A stretch of DNA of 64,000 nucleotides from Rotaria sp. Silwood1 (GCA_905250075.1 CAJNOP010000088.1:496001-560000), one strand, 5' to 3'; positions 1-14,500 are shown, counted from the stretch's first letter. The notes: generated by a model not told the origin, from the letters alone. Made by a program: numbers and translations.

Positions 1-110
1 CCAGCGCGTTAAAAATACAATTAAACCATTTGATATACGTATATAAGACTGTTTTAACAGTAAAAAAAAACATAATCACCATAGAAGAACAAATGCGGAA
101 TAGGAAATGC

Positions 111-114
111 TTTA

Positions 115-116
<2 letters not shown>
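111..116 (-). terminator. AATAAA polyadenylation signal overlapping the Arp1 stop codon
   Basis: On the minus strand the stop codon reads TTTTAATAAAGC, so a canonical AATAAA starts inside the TAA stop. This would give an extremely short 3' UTR. The DNA downstream to position 1 holds nothing else I can name. Confidence 0.5.
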
Positions 117-2340
<2,224 letters not shown>

Positions 2341-2544
2341 TGTTCTATATATTTTTTAATTCAACTGAGATGAGTAATAAAAAAAAAAAGACTCTCAAGG
2401 ATGTAACCAATTGATGTAGTGTTGAAATGTGAAGTTTTCATTCGTATAAAAAAATAACCAATAGAATTAAGATAAAATATATTTATATATTCACATTTTT
2501 ATTTCCTTGTTATTATGGTTGTTAGTTTTATACGTTATTAATCA
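2341..2544. promoter_or_regulatory. Divergent promoter region between Arp1 and ERGIC3
   Basis: The 204 bp between two divergent start codons must carry both promoters, unless transcripts start elsewhere. It is AT-rich, with runs such as ATATATTTATATATT near 2478-2492. No specific factor site can be assigned. Confidence 0.5.
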
Positions 2545-5500
2545 ATGTCGACTCAATTAAAACGTTTTGATGCATATGCTAAAACCTTAGATGATTTTCG
2601 TGTACGAACAACAAGTGGTGGTCTAGTTACAATACTAAGTACATTTATAATTGTGATATTATTTTATCTTCAATTACAATATTATTTAACTACTGATATT
2701 GAACAAGTTTTATTTGTTGATACAAGTCGTCAAGAAAAAATGAATATAACTATTGATATTCGATTTCCAGTTTTACCATGTAGTTATTTAACCATTGATG
2801 CTATGGATGTATCAGGAGAATCACAAACGGATATAGTACATAATTTATATAAAACAAGATTAGATTTAGATGGAAAAGTTATAGCAAACGAAATTGTGAA
2901 AGTATCACTTCAACCATTACCAAAAATAAATGGTACACAACAAAATATATCACATATTTCCGAATGTGAATCTTGTTATGGAGCAGAATCTGAGCAACAT
3001 AAATGTTGTCCAACATGTGATGATGTAAAAGCAGCATATAGAACGAAAGGATGGTCATTTGATGCAAGTGAGTTTTTATCGTTGTCAAAAAGACTGCGGT
3101 AGACATAGGGTAGAGCCAAAACTTTTTTTTTTCTCATATTTTTGTTCTATAGTTTTTGTGGTCTTTGGGAAACATGTCTGACTGGTTTCCTCTATGCGTT
3201 TTTCCACTAAATAATTCATTGGTTCTCCTAGAAAAAAAAAGATGAAACCTCTGGGATATTGAATCGCAATGATATTTCAAAAATAAACTAGTTTTTCTCA
3301 CTCATTATTTAAGATTTTGTGAGGTAGAAGATCAAAAAAAAAGCTGAAAATTAACCAAATTTGAAAATAATTTCAATTGTTGAAATGGATTCAGAAAGAT
3401 GTCATAATACATCTTTCTTATTTTGTCTATTTTCTTGATATATCCTTACTCATATTAGATGACAACATTTGAATTAAGCTGAATCAAAAATATTTAAACG
3501 GATGTAAATAAAATGTGTATTACAGGTGTTACATTAGACAATAATATCATGATTCTCGAATCTTAAAATTCAACATTGATGATAAATGAATAGAAAGTAA
3601 CTAATTTCAGCGATTGAACAAGTACAGTTATAAATACCTTCTACTTGACAATGTCACTTTGGCCTTGTGCTTAATACAATATACTGATTCATCCTATTTT
3701 AGCCGAGAGTAAAAATGTCAAAAGATACAAATGTTGAAAATAATTTTGTATGGAACGAAAAAGCCTTCATTGCCACTCTTATATCCACATTTTAATCCCT
3801 TCTTTTCGTTTTCGATTAAAGTACGGTTTATCGATGTAATTCACCAGCAATTCATATTTAGCTTTGATAAATATTTTCGTAGTCCAATCACATCTGTACG
3901 TTGAAATCTCTTTTATTGTTCGTCATTCGATATTGTAACAAAATTTATACAGAGTTATTTCAATAAGAGTTAAACAAAAAACGAGATTTGGTGACAAAAA
4001 TATATCATATTGTATAAGATTACACGTGACACAAATATGTAATCTATATGATTTCTACATATGTTGTTATCTTAAAAACTTATTTGAAGAAAAGCTCCAT
4101 TTTTTTGTGACCTCAAAATCTTTTTTAAGTTCTTAAAACATGTCCGATAAATATAAGATACTTCGAATCATATGCAGAGAAACAATCAAAAATAAGAAAT
4201 TTTAAAAAGCTGTCATCAACGAGAGGATTCTCTTAACTACATTGGGATTTATTACCAATATTAACTACAAGTGGGCTTGTGTAAAATCTACTTAAACGAA
4301 TTGTCAAGTAAAAAAAGTAACATAATAAATAAATCTAAGCGAATTAATATTATTTGTAAAAGATTATTCATGCTTTTCGTTCTATGAAAATTCTCACTAG
4401 CTCCTATGAGTTTCGAGGGTAGTAAAGAATACTACCATCATAGAAAATATATGTTTCTTTTTTGTGTTTGCGAAATAATCTCAAATTATTGATATGGAAA
4501 GTAAATCAACGATTTAATGCTCTACTCCCTATAGCAAATTTAAGAGCACTACTGATAAAACAGCCGTTGGAACAGAATATTTCTGTCTCCGATATATAGA
4601 CAGACCGATTAAGTATACACTCGTTCAGTTTCTTCAGAGTCTAATGGCGAAGAACGATTTGACGAAATTCTATCTGAGACCTTTGACAAATTTGATGTAG
4701 TTTTCCCGCATTGTAGGGGCTGAAAAATCCGTCGTGGCCATTGGTTGTCTTACCAGCTCTTTTCTATCGAAATTTCCTGAATTTTCCGAATGATATTGAT
4801 ACCAGTAGTAGACATTGTCATAGTTATATATATATCACACAATAAATTTCTATAATGTATTTAATTTGTTGATACAAAAATATTTCATTTAAAAAAATTC
4901 AATTTTTGCAGTTTTTTTTTCAAATTTATCGATTTTGCAACTCATTTCTTCTTACACATGAAGCAACCAAAAAAACAAAATAATTTTTTTTGTCATGAAC
5001 TGATAATTTATAGGAATCTTTACAAGATACGTTCTCTAAATTTTTAAATTTCATGTTTTCTCTATTTTCCGCAATTGTTCTACAAATGGTCACTCTAGTG
5101 ATCAAACGGCGTCAAGATTTAATCTGGTTAAAATTTTGTAAAAAATATATATTAGATAGAGCTATGTACTTGTTCAGAGCTATCTGTACGAAAAGATATT
5201 AGACTATTGAATCTACTACCAGTCAGTATTCCATGTCGACAAGCAAAAGTATTCTTCTTGAACAAAACCAAAGACTACATACATATGTCAACCTATTGAT
5301 CATTTATTTTAATTATTTTTTGAAATTCTCTAAAACTTCTTCTATTTTTAAGCTGGTGTACAACAATGTGTTCGTGAAGGTCAAGCAATCGGTATGATTA
5401 GTGGAAATTCTAATGACAATTTAACTCACATGAATGAAGGTTGTCGTATTCATGGTCATTTAGAAGTTAATAAAGTTGCCGGCAATTTTCATATAGCACC

Positions 5501-6074
5501 TGGTCAATCATTTCAACAACAGCATCTTCATGTTCATTCATTACGAAATATACGTTTAAATATGTTAAATACAACACATTATATAAATGATTTATCATTT
5601 GGTGAATATTTTCCTAATCAAATAAATCCATTATCACATACAAAACAAATAACAAATGATGGTGCAGCTCTTTTTCATTATTATGTTAAAATAGTTCCAT
5701 CAACATACGTCTTTTTAAATAAAACTGAATTACGAACAAATCAATATTCAGTTACCAAACATCAAAAAATTATTCAAAATATATTAGATAGTAATAGTCA
5801 TCAATTACCTGGTACATTTTTTACATATGAAATAAGTGCGATTATGGTTAAATTTGTTGAACGACAACGATCATTAGCTCAATTTGTAACATCGTCATGT
5901 GCTATTATTGTAAAAACTTCTTGATTTTTTTCTTATTCAAAATATATTTGCAAACATGTTCTTTTTTCTTCATTTTAGGGTGGTGTTTTTACTGTATCAA
6001 GCATTATTGACGGATTCTTATATCGTGGTAGTTGTCTTCTTCGTAAGAAAATGGAAATAGGCAAAGGAACTTGA
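2545..6074 (+). CDS. ERGIC3: ERGIC3, ER-Golgi intermediate compartment protein 3
   Basis: ERGIC3 (yeast Erv46 family) cycles between ER and Golgi in COPI/COPII vesicles and helps retrieve cargo. Three exons: 2545-3067, 5353-5909 and 5979-6074, giving 391 residues against roughly 383 in vertebrates. The N-terminus (MSTQLKRFDAYAKTLDDFRV) is followed by a first membrane span at about residues 27-50. A long luminal part carries the cysteine cluster CESCYGAESEQHKCCPTC, then LEVNKVAGNFHIAPGQSFQQ and THYINDLSFGEYFP. A second span (CAIIGGVFTVSSIIDGFLY) lies near the C-terminus, which ends in KKMEIGKGT. The exon 1-2 junction restores GCA-ACT-GGT. Intron 1 is 2.3 kb, far longer than usual here, while intron 2 is 69 bp. 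Identity is secure. Confidence 0.95.
3068..5352 (+). other. 2.3 kb intron 1 of ERGIC3
   Basis: The intron starts GTGAGT and ends in a T-rich tract plus AAG. I found no long reading frame, RNA gene or convincing terminal repeats. The motif GAGCTAT-GTAC occurs twice close together near 5159-5190. The contents are unassigned; old transposon debris is possible but not shown. Confidence 0.5.
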
Positions 6075-6917
6075 TTATTTTTTTTCTAGTATTTTCAAAT
6101 ATTATTTTATAGTGATAATTTTTATTATATCGTTCTTTCTTTTCTGTGATCAATAGGCTTCTGATGAATTCATCATTTGTTTTTTGTTTTTAAAAAAATA
6201 ATTGATAGAAATTAAATTTAACAGAATCTCAACATCAAATGAATCAAAGATGGGCACTCCCGGCGCCCTAATCACATCGGCTGTTAAATTATGTTGCTGA
6301 AAATTTCCGACAGAACGAGATATATGTAGGATTTTAGAGAAAATATTTCTCTAGAAGTTTACAAATATGAAAATTACACATGTTCCTATGTAAGAGTAAA
6401 AACACGTGGCTATTTTGCTGATGTGTCACTTCGACCCCAACGAAATCGGTTTTCGAAGTCCGATGTAGGGTTCCGAGTACAACTTAACAAATATGAGAAA
6501 CGAATTAGTGAAAAATATTCTTCAATTAGCGTTAAATGCAGCTGCATTGAGCTGTTCCTGCTGCATTTTTTCAGGTACAGTAGGCATTTCTGAGATGAGT
6601 ATCAATTTATGAAACAAATTTTTCGATACATCCTCTTTGATGTTCATTTTTCGACCGCAAATTGTCTCCGAATAGAAAAACCTTTTAATCACAACTTGAT
6701 GAAAATAATATTAATATATACCTTGATGTTCTCTTTTTGTTGATATAACTACTTTTCAGTTCAGTAGTTCTGAGTGACCTCTATATTCATCCTCTCTCTC
6801 TATTGGTTCCTCGATGGCACCTCTATGTGTACACATTCCCATATCCATACTTTCCCTTTCTTAATCATTCTCTGTTTACAATCACAAATTTTGATACATT
6901 TCGTATATTCGATAGTC
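6075..6917. other. Intergenic region between ERGIC3 and Sec61 beta
   Basis: An 843 bp stretch without a gene. It has a short GC-rich patch, GGGCACTCCCGGCGCCC near 6253-6269, which could form a small stem. The promoter of Sec61 beta presumably lies in its 3' part. Nothing else is recognised. Confidence 0.4.
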
Positions 6918-7255
6918 ATGCCCTCTTCGCCAAGTGGTACTTCGGTATTAATCTTTGTTTTACTGAAGATTTTTTTATAAGTTTCTTGATGAATTTTCAG
7001 GTTGGTAAAGGTGATTCAGGTAAAACAGCTGGACCACGATCAACTAGTGGTGGTGCTGGTGTTCGTCAACGTAAATCAACAGCACCTGCACGTAGTCGAC
7101 CAGGTACTGGTGGTGGTGCAAGTGCAGGTGTTTGGCGTTTTTATACAGAAGATTCTCCAGGTCTTAAAGTTGGTCCAGTACCTGTACTTGTTATGAGTTT
7201 AATTTTCATTGCAAGTGTATTTATGTTACATATATGGGGAAAATATACCAAATAG
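6918..7255 (+). CDS. SEC61B: Sec61 beta, translocon subunit
   Basis: Small tail-anchored subunit of the Sec61 protein-conducting channel in the ER. Two exons: a 27-base first exon (6918-6944, MPSSPSGTS) and 7001-7255, joined across a 56 bp intron. The product is 93 residues, close to the roughly 96 of animals. The C-terminal half is nearly invariant: [20 protein letters not shown], then a single membrane span [20 protein letters not shown]. The N-terminal half is glycine-, serine- and threonine-rich and cytosolic, as usual. The start was chosen because MPSSPSGTS joined to VGKGDSGK matches the family N-terminus; a longer upstream open frame is intron read-through. Confidence 0.96.
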
Positions 7256-7880
7256 AAAATAATTTATGAAAAAGAAGCACTTGTTTATTGTTGTTGGCGT
7301 GTGTGTTGTTTCTAATATATTTACTTGTGATGGTCACAATAGAAATTCGATTAGATTCCGCATTTGTCAGAACGAAGTTTTCATTTCGATTTTGATCGAA
7401 TGAATTTAAAATCCAACGAGAAGTAAATTTATCAAATTGAAGATAGTTAGTTTGAGTTTAAACAAATAAAGTTTTTTTTTTTTATTTCACAGCATATGGA
7501 TTACATTCGATAATTTAGAGTAGTTATTGACCCATATTTTTACTCTATCTCAGTTTAAAATGACATCTAGTGAAACATTTTTCTTCATCAATATCTGTTA
7601 GTTCACTTTAATCATTGTAATTTGTTTTATCATCAATGATATGTTGTTTTTATTCTTCCGGATAGATTGAGTTTAAATCAACTAAATATTCTTTTAGTAA
7701 TCGTGTTTTGTAATTAACTATATTGATAAACTAAAGTATCCGTAATTAAGATTCAATAGTACTTCTGTGAAATGAAAGAAAAGTCTTGTTAAAACTCTAA
7801 TGATTTTCGAGTTGAGTAATTTGACTTCAAACTTAATTCATTTTTCGATCGAATACCAATTTTGACTCTAACATGTGTAA

Positions 7881-8060
7881 AGTAGTGGACAAATTTTTTA
7901 ATTACAACGCATTTTTTTTTCTAAAACATTAAGCACATAGCTCAAATCCAGATAGTGATTCCAATAGACAATGGAGTTTTCTTTTACCAAAGTTTCATAG
8001 ATAGGACATGATGACAAGGTCTTTAAAAACACTCAAAAGGAACTTTTTCAGCTCCAAGAA
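7881..8060 (+). repeat. Partial copy of the TIR-intron foldback MITE
   Basis: This stretch aligns by eye with the left arm of the element at 38808-39418. Shared tracts include a TTTAATTACAACG-type terminus, AGATAGTGATT, TTTTCTTTTAC, CATAGATA and CATGATG, in the same order and spacing. The matching right end was not found, so the copy looks truncated or decayed. Confidence 0.55.
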
Positions 8061-8459
8061 TTTTGTTTGAATTGCACAAAATGATAATGAAAAACAGTCC
8101 TCTACTAGATGAAACGACTTCCAGTTTTCTATGACGTTTTTCGACCTGGATATATCAGTAATATAGAACGCGCAAAAGTCATGTTTCTGGCAAACTAAAA
8201 GAAAAAAACAACTTTTTTATTTTCCATATGGCTGATGCATCTAGGGTAAGAAACGTCGTAGAGAACTAGAAGATGATTAATTTTTTAGAGAGTTGTTTTT
8301 TCTATAATTGTGTGTAATAGAGAGAGAATTCGAGAAGTTAAAAAAAACAGGATTTGAGATTTTTCAAAATCTCTATCTTTTGAAAAACTACGAATGATTT
8401 TCATAGTCTAAAATTCTTGTTGAAAATAAATTTAGTCGAACTATTTTGATATCTATTAT

Positions 8460-8476
8460 ATATATCTTATTTTTAG
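8460..8476 (+). promoter_or_regulatory. Splice acceptor abutting the PCGF start codon (possible trans-splice site)
   Basis: ATATCTTATTTTTAG ends exactly at the base before the ATG. It is either the end of a 5' UTR intron or a spliced-leader addition site. The predicted protein start agrees with the family N-terminus, so the ATG is well supported. Confidence 0.5.
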
Positions 8477-10371
8477 ATGAGAGAAAAAAAGATTCATTAT
8501 AAAGACATAAATGTATTTATAACATGTTCACTCTGTAATGGATATTTAATTGATGCTGCAACAATACCAGAATGTTTACATACTTGTATGTTTTTAATTT
8601 TATTTATTATTAAAATAATCTTTTGTATATATTTTTTTGAAGTTTGTAAAACATGTATAGCAGCTTATTTGGATAATGATGAAGAAGATAATACACGATG
8701 TAAGAAATTTATAAAAAAAAAAGAAATTTTGAATTAAAATTTAAGTTTTTTTTTATTTTTCGTAGGTCCTAAATGTGATTCAATTATTGATCATGTTAAT
8801 CCATGGCGTGTATTAGTATTTGATCGTACATTACAATCAATAGCTTATAAATTAGTGCCACATCTTTATAAAGGTTACAAGATTAAAATAAAATAAAATA
8901 TGTAATTTATTGTCTTTTTTTTCTTGTTGTTTAGAAGAAATTGAACGACAAATAGCTTATTATAAAGAACGAGATTTACCATATCCGCCTTCATTAGTTG
9001 GTAAGAAGGATTTTTTTTCTTATCAGGGAACTATTCCAAGTGATACCTCGAGACTCAGTCATTATGTAGACCTTGTTAAGACTAGAAGAGTACTTCTAGG
9101 GTCAACAGGTCCTACATAATGACTTTGATCTCATCTCAAACATGAGGTATCATTTTGAGTAATTTTCTCGTTAGAAAACTAAGTGATAAAATTAAAATTT
9201 TTTCTTCTAAGAAAAATTACAAGAAAAACGTGATGAAGAAGAACAACAAATAATTCCATCGAATTCTGATTTACATATTTATGATGATCAAGTAGCTATT
9301 TGTATTGACACAAAAACAAAAGAACTTCAAGTAATTATTTCAAATGTATACATAGCAAATCAAATATTTTTTTTGACTTTGTAGTCACTTCCACGAAAAT
9401 TTATTATCTGTTCAAGTAATGCAACGGTAACACATTTAAAAAAATTATTGGCCAAAATGATTTTTCAAGACCCATGTCAATATAGAAAAGTATTGTTTTT
9501 TTTTTATTTTATTTTATTTTATTGTTTTTATATCTGTATTCATTCCATTTTCTGTTCCCATTGTATCCATTTCAACTATATCAAAACCACGTGCACGTAC
9601 ACCAGGTGTAGGAGTTTGTTGAATTTTTCCATAATATAATTGAGTTTCAACTGGTTCACTAGATTTTTTTTTATATAATCGTTCTTGTTTATGTGTTTCA
9701 TGTTGTTCACTAATAGGTACTTTACCAGTACGACCACAAGGGATACATTTAAATAGAAGTGAAGTCATTGCATTAGTATGTGAATCTACAAGAGAAAAAT
9801 AGGCTTTTTTTTAATGCTTTTATCAGATGAATAAGCATTACGACAATAATCGCTTATAAAGAAAGAAAAATATGCTTTTGTATATTAATAAAAGCAAGAA
9901 ATATGCAAAGAATCGATTACGATATTTAATGAAGTACTAATAAAATAATGAATGTATTTAGTGAAAGAAAATAGTAATATATGTTGAGGCTTTAGTGAAA
10001 GACGTGACAATAATGTAGTCAAGTACGTTATCGTTATTCATTTTTTTTAATACTATTTGTTCTTCTCTATGTAACTCTTCTATTTCTCCATCACAACGGA
10101 GAACGAATGAGATAATAAAACAGAAAAGAAAAAAAACACCGATGCCACGTATGACTAATAGTATCTTTTTTTTCTTTCATTGAATAGATTGACATCTATC
10201 TCGATGATCAGATTTTGGGTAAGGACCATACAATGCGTTTTATCTCATTGACTAAATGGCGTCATAAAGTAAGTAACTTCGTTTTTTTTTCAATCTGATA
10301 AAATCTCATTTCAATCACTTTTATTTTAGATGCCACCCATTTGTTTAACTTATGGTATAGCGTCTGATTAA
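8477..10371 (+). CDS. PCGF3/5: PCGF3/5-type Polycomb group RING finger protein
   Basis: PCGF proteins pair with RING1 in PRC1 complexes that ubiquitinate histone H2A. Eight exons: 8477-8585, 8643-8699, 8766-8873, 8935-9000, 9212-9330, 9385-9489, 10188-10268 and 10330-10371, giving 228 residues. The RING domain spans about residues 14-60: ITCSLCNGYLIDAATIPECL, HTFCKTC, then RCPKCDSIIDHVNPW. The first half contains the expected C-x2-C and C-x-H spacing. The C-terminal RAWUL ubiquitin-like domain reads DDQVAICIDTKTKEL, ATVTHLKKLLAKM, DDQILGKDHTMRFISLTKWR and ends MPPICLTYGIASD. The LGKDHT and TKWR motifs favour PCGF3/5 over PCGF1, PCGF2 or BMI1. Intron 4 holds a foldback element and intron 6 (698 bp) an antisense reading frame. 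A polyadenylation signal AATAAATAAAG lies near 10447. Confidence 0.9.
9039..9154 (+). repeat. 116 bp foldback element in PCGF intron 4
   Basis: Three nested inverted pairs fold the segment into one hairpin. The outer pair is AGTGATACCTC (9039-9049) with GAGGTATCATT (9144-9154). The middle pair is TCATTATGTAG (9059-9069) with CTACATAATGA (9112-9122). The inner pair is TAGAAG (9083-9088) with CTTCTA (9093-9098). The outer arms differ at one base and the other two are perfect. It looks like a tiny MITE or foldback repeat; no target-site duplication is obvious. Confidence 0.7.
9514..9768 (-). CDS. Small antisense protein nested in PCGF intron 6
   Basis: A single-exon frame of 84 residues, starting MTSLLFKCIPCGRTGKVPI, on the strand opposite to PCGF and entirely inside its 698 bp intron. 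It is hydrophilic and mixed in composition, unlike random AT-rich translation. It has a central KQERLYKKKSSEPVETQLYY and a later TPGVRARGFDIVEMDT. AATAAA-type signals overlap and follow its stop codon (AAATAAAATAAAATAAA on the minus strand). The host intron would be exceptionally long for this gene if it had no content. I do not recognise the family; the composition suggests a real small conserved protein. The start is the first ATG of the frame. Confidence 0.6.
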   Translation of the reverse strand: MTSLLFKCIPCGRTGKVPISEQHETHKQERLYKKKSSEPVETQLYYGKIQQTPTPGVRARGFDIVEMDTMGTENGMNTDIKTIK

Positions 10372-10472
10372 TTCTTTTTTTTTTTCTAAATAATTTCGTT
10401 TTTCTTTTTTTTTTTGTTTTTGAATGTATAATGTCTTTTTGTATAGAATAAATAAAGAAAAAAAAAACAAAG

Positions 10473-11527
10473 TTATGCTCCAACATCAATTAAAAATACA
10501 TCTAGTTTATTATGAAGTTTATCAGCAAGCATTTGACGATTATGATCAAGTTCAGCTTTACGACTGATTGCTGAACGACGTTCTACTTTCCAGTGTCCTT
10601 CTTCATCTTGTAATGATGTATTAGCTTGTACAATATTTTTAACTGTTTGTAAATTTGATGTTTGAGCTTGATGTATTTCAGTAAAAACACCAACTAAATG
10701 ACGAAAACGTTCATCATCAGTTGCACTTTTAGGTTTTTCTGGTAAGATAAGCTGTACTTGTTGTGATGCGAATTCTGATTCATCATGTTCAATTTTACCA
10801 AAAATATCTTCTGGTATTGTTGGTTCTTCAATCGCATTTGTACGAACATGAGTATTATTCGTTGGTCTAGCACGATAACCTTTTGGTTGAGCTAAACGGT
10901 TAAGTCTTTCACGTGACATTTGTTGTCGAGACGAAGTTCGTTGATTAGTAGTTGCTGCAGAATTAATAGCGGGTGTTACATCAGGTAGAGGTGACATTGA
11001 TTCAGCTCTCATCGGTTGAGCAGTTTTAATTTGTCGAAATAGTGATTGTTGTCGTCGATAAATTGATGGATCAGATTTTGTTTCGGAACGAGAAAGAAAT
11101 GATTGAGCTGACGGACATAGTAATGAACTACCAGCTTTTCTACTTGATTGTGTTCGAGACGGTGTATTTCTATCCATACCTCTTGTTAATTGGTCCAAAT
11201 ATCTTAATTAAGAAAATTGAATTATAGAAATATAAATTAAAGATTATTAACATACGGATGAAAACCTGGCATTGATTCTGATTTATTGCGTTGATTTCTA
11301 AGAAATAATTTTTTATCAAAATCATGTTGTGCAATTGTTCGATAACGTGCATATGATAATGTTAATAAATTGGAAAAAAATTGTCGACTTAATACAATAT
11401 TTTGTCTTGTATCATTTGTTAATAAACGTGAATTAGCCGTTATTTTTCTTAATGTTAAATCTTTGTCCATCCAACTAGATACTTCTAATGGTATTGGTCG
11501 TCGTTTCGAATTCATATTGTTAAGCAA
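10473..11527 (-). CDS. Unrecognised 333-residue protein, two exons
   Basis: Exon 1 is 11527-11256 and exon 2 is 11202-10473, joined across a 53 bp intron with donor GTATGT; the junction restores a proline codon. The N-terminal third is basic and helical in character (SKRRPIPLEVSSWMDKDLTL, SRQFFSNLLTLSYARYRTI). The middle is serine-, arginine- and glutamine-rich and probably disordered. The C-terminal part (residues about 240-333) is charged and looks coiled-coil (RFRHLVGVFTEIHQ, KVERRSAISRKAELDHNRQM). No signal peptide or membrane segment is seen. It converges on PCGF, whose stop is 101 bp away. A second ATG four codons downstream could be the true start. The function is unknown. Confidence 0.75.
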
Positions 11528-14500
11528 TGAAAATGTTAAAAAAAATTTTTCAAAAATGAATTAAGTGTCAAAACTACTTATGTGTTTATATGTACATTAG
11601 CAAAGAGTGAGAATAAGAGAAAGAATAAGAAAAAAAATGAAAAAAAACGATCGTGCTTATGTTATTTTTACTAATTATAGGTCAAGTATCATGCCAACAA
11701 CAGCATTGTCAGCTATACTGTTACTCTTAGATATTGCAAACATTTCTTGCAGGAGAAAAACAACAGAGTTTTTTTTTTTCAAAAAAAAAAATTACGCTTT
11801 TACGAAACGATCATATCATTTGTACTTATAATCAATTATATACTTTAATCAGTGTAACTCATTCGACAAACATCTTTCAATAGTTAAAGAAAAGCACTTT
11901 TGTTCAAAAAAAGAATATCAAATTTGTTTTTCTTATTTGCCGATTATTACAGTTGCTATTAGATATTACAATACAAACAATCATATATGCTTGGCAAGAT
12001 CATGTTTCAAAAACAATAACATTTTCAACTTGAACATTAGTATTTTCTCTATGGTAGTTTTTTTTGTATTCGTTACTATTGACTAATACAAACAGCATCG
12101 ATCAGTATGATTTATATCAAAACATCGACATTTTATAAGTTTCAATACTGCCTCGACTATATCAAACGTAATAATATTTATACCTTATCATAGTCATAAT
12201 CATATCTGAAAACCATGCGTGTCGAAAAGCAGTAAATCAAACTGAATGTTGATAATCAAAGTAATAAATTTAAGCCATAATACTCGTGACAAATTGCTTA
12301 TCAGTTGTTGTTATTGTTGTATCGATTGACGATGAAATAAATTTTCATTGACACAGATAATGAAAACATAAAGAGTGGAATTATTAATAACGATATGCAT
12401 CATACAGAAGCTTTTTATAAACTATAAAACTTAGTTATTATCATACTGTCATATGATTATTGAGTTTTCTATTTCAAGTCATGTGTATTTACTATGCTAA
12501 TTGGAATAAGTTCAGCCTTAAAGAAGATAATATAAATTGGAAATAGCATGAAATCCTTGATAGAAGAAGAAAGATTTAAATATTTTTTTAACTTACATCT
12601 GGGTTAATTGTGTGACTCTATAAGAATATATAGGACATTGGTTTTCTGAGAAAGACATCTTTAGTGTTTGAACAAATTATGTGACAGTACTCTAGATTAT
12701 AAAACGAAGTTTCCTCTGAAAAAAACAATATATCATATTCACATTATTATTAACGAAATTACAGTATCTGACATACATCGAATCATTTACAAATATAAAA
12801 AGCTATTAGCACAGTCTCAGTGCATGTAAAATACGACGACGTTGCTGTTATTGTAAAAAAAAGGGAGTCTATTGTCAAATATATCGATTTATGAATTGCC
12901 ACCCACTGTTAATAATTATCAATGAAAAGAGACCTTAATCGTAATATATTTGAATTAGTAAGAAAAAAAAGAGTAAAAAAAAACCTATCTTTGATGCAGT
13001 CATGTTTCATACTAATAGTGCATTAGGTTATATTTCATGAGGATATCTGTCATAGTGTATGACGAAGTTGAGCTGTTCTCGAGTCCCACGATAAAAGAGA
13101 GGAAGGCGTTGCTTAGATATCTGTCACTCCTGTGGAGAAGGGGCCATTAAACAGACAAATGACAAAAGCTTTTCTAGTTTTAGCTCTAATTTTCTTAGGA
13201 GCATGAAATGCCAATAAGTTGAATAGTATCTCATATAGTAGCGCATGAAAGACACTGCAAAACGAATATTTACTTTCTATTAAAAAATGTTTTATCATAA
13301 ACATTGAAATTATTTTCTTATTGTTCGGCTTCTGTTGTGCATCCCCACGGGGTGTCGAATTTTTACCTTCTATACTTCAACATTCTTTTTAAATTGGGCT
13401 TCAAAAAAAAGAACAATCATCTGCGACAACTTAAAAAAACAAGAAATCAATTACGTCTTAATTTATTTCATCATTTTGAAAAAAATCAACTACAAAACCA
13501 GCCTCACATTATCGATAACATTATTACCGCTTTGAGCAGAAATAAATTAACATAATCAGTAAAATTCCAAGTTGTTCTCGATACTGATATTAGAGAACTA
13601 GTTGGAAATAGAATCAATTGATAATCTTTATAGATATTCTATTGGTTGAGAATATGTTGAAGAAACTATTGATTTATAAATATGACTTCAACTCAAAATT
13701 AAGTTCATTGATCTTCACACAAAAACCAAACATAAGACGAATATATCCATATTTGAAGAGAATATGCCAACACATTTGTTTGATATATTGATCCTCAAGC
13801 ATACATGTATAGTGTTTGGAATCATCAATTACTGGCAACCTATTATTTATTAAAACGATCTATGGATACAAGTTACATAACAGATCTGAAATATGTATGA
13901 TTGATTGATTCCTTTTGTATCAGTTCATTCTCTCATATCTCATAAAAGGTTAGAAAGCAATGCATTACTGTCTATATAAACTTAATCAAATGTTTGCAAA
14001 GTAGATGACAAGTATATATAAATGTATACAGTGGCTCTCAAAATTATTCGACTAGGTTTATTTTTTTCCACTGCTACAAATACTAATAAGAATCTGAGTA
14101 GTGATCTAAACGGAAAATTTTATTTCCAATAAACATTTTTAAAGATGATGGTAATTGATGGTTTTATAAGAATTCGATCTCAAGACAACTTTGTTTGAAA
14201 ATTTTCAGAGAACCTACCGTTATAAAAGTTACTGTATGTATAAGAACAAATATATTTGAAGACAGTTCGTGTTCACATTATCTTTTGACAAATGTCTTTG
14301 ACATTACAAACGAATATAATCAAACAGTTCACCAATATGTCAACTGTTCATAGTAGTTAGTCGCATTAGTTGACTGTATGGTCATTAGAAGGAAAAAAGA
14401 GTAACCCTGCTTTTCAATTACCTTGCAATATGGAGTACTGTCTAGAGGCAAATCCAATATCTCAATATCTTCCCTACAGCTATGACTAGCTGTAGCTTTG

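Larger units (their letters stand above)
7256..8476. other. Intergenic region between Sec61 beta and PCGF
   Basis: The 1.2 kb gap is mostly AT-rich DNA. A likely AATAAA for Sec61 beta lies at about 7465 (AACAAATAAAG). The repeat copy at about 7881-8060 is listed separately. No reading frame is convincing. Confidence 0.5.

Noticed and set aside
6774-6980. Open frames extending upstream of Sec61 beta exon 2
   Set aside because: They are read-through of intron 1 and the 5' region. The spliced 27-base exon gives the expected family N-terminus.
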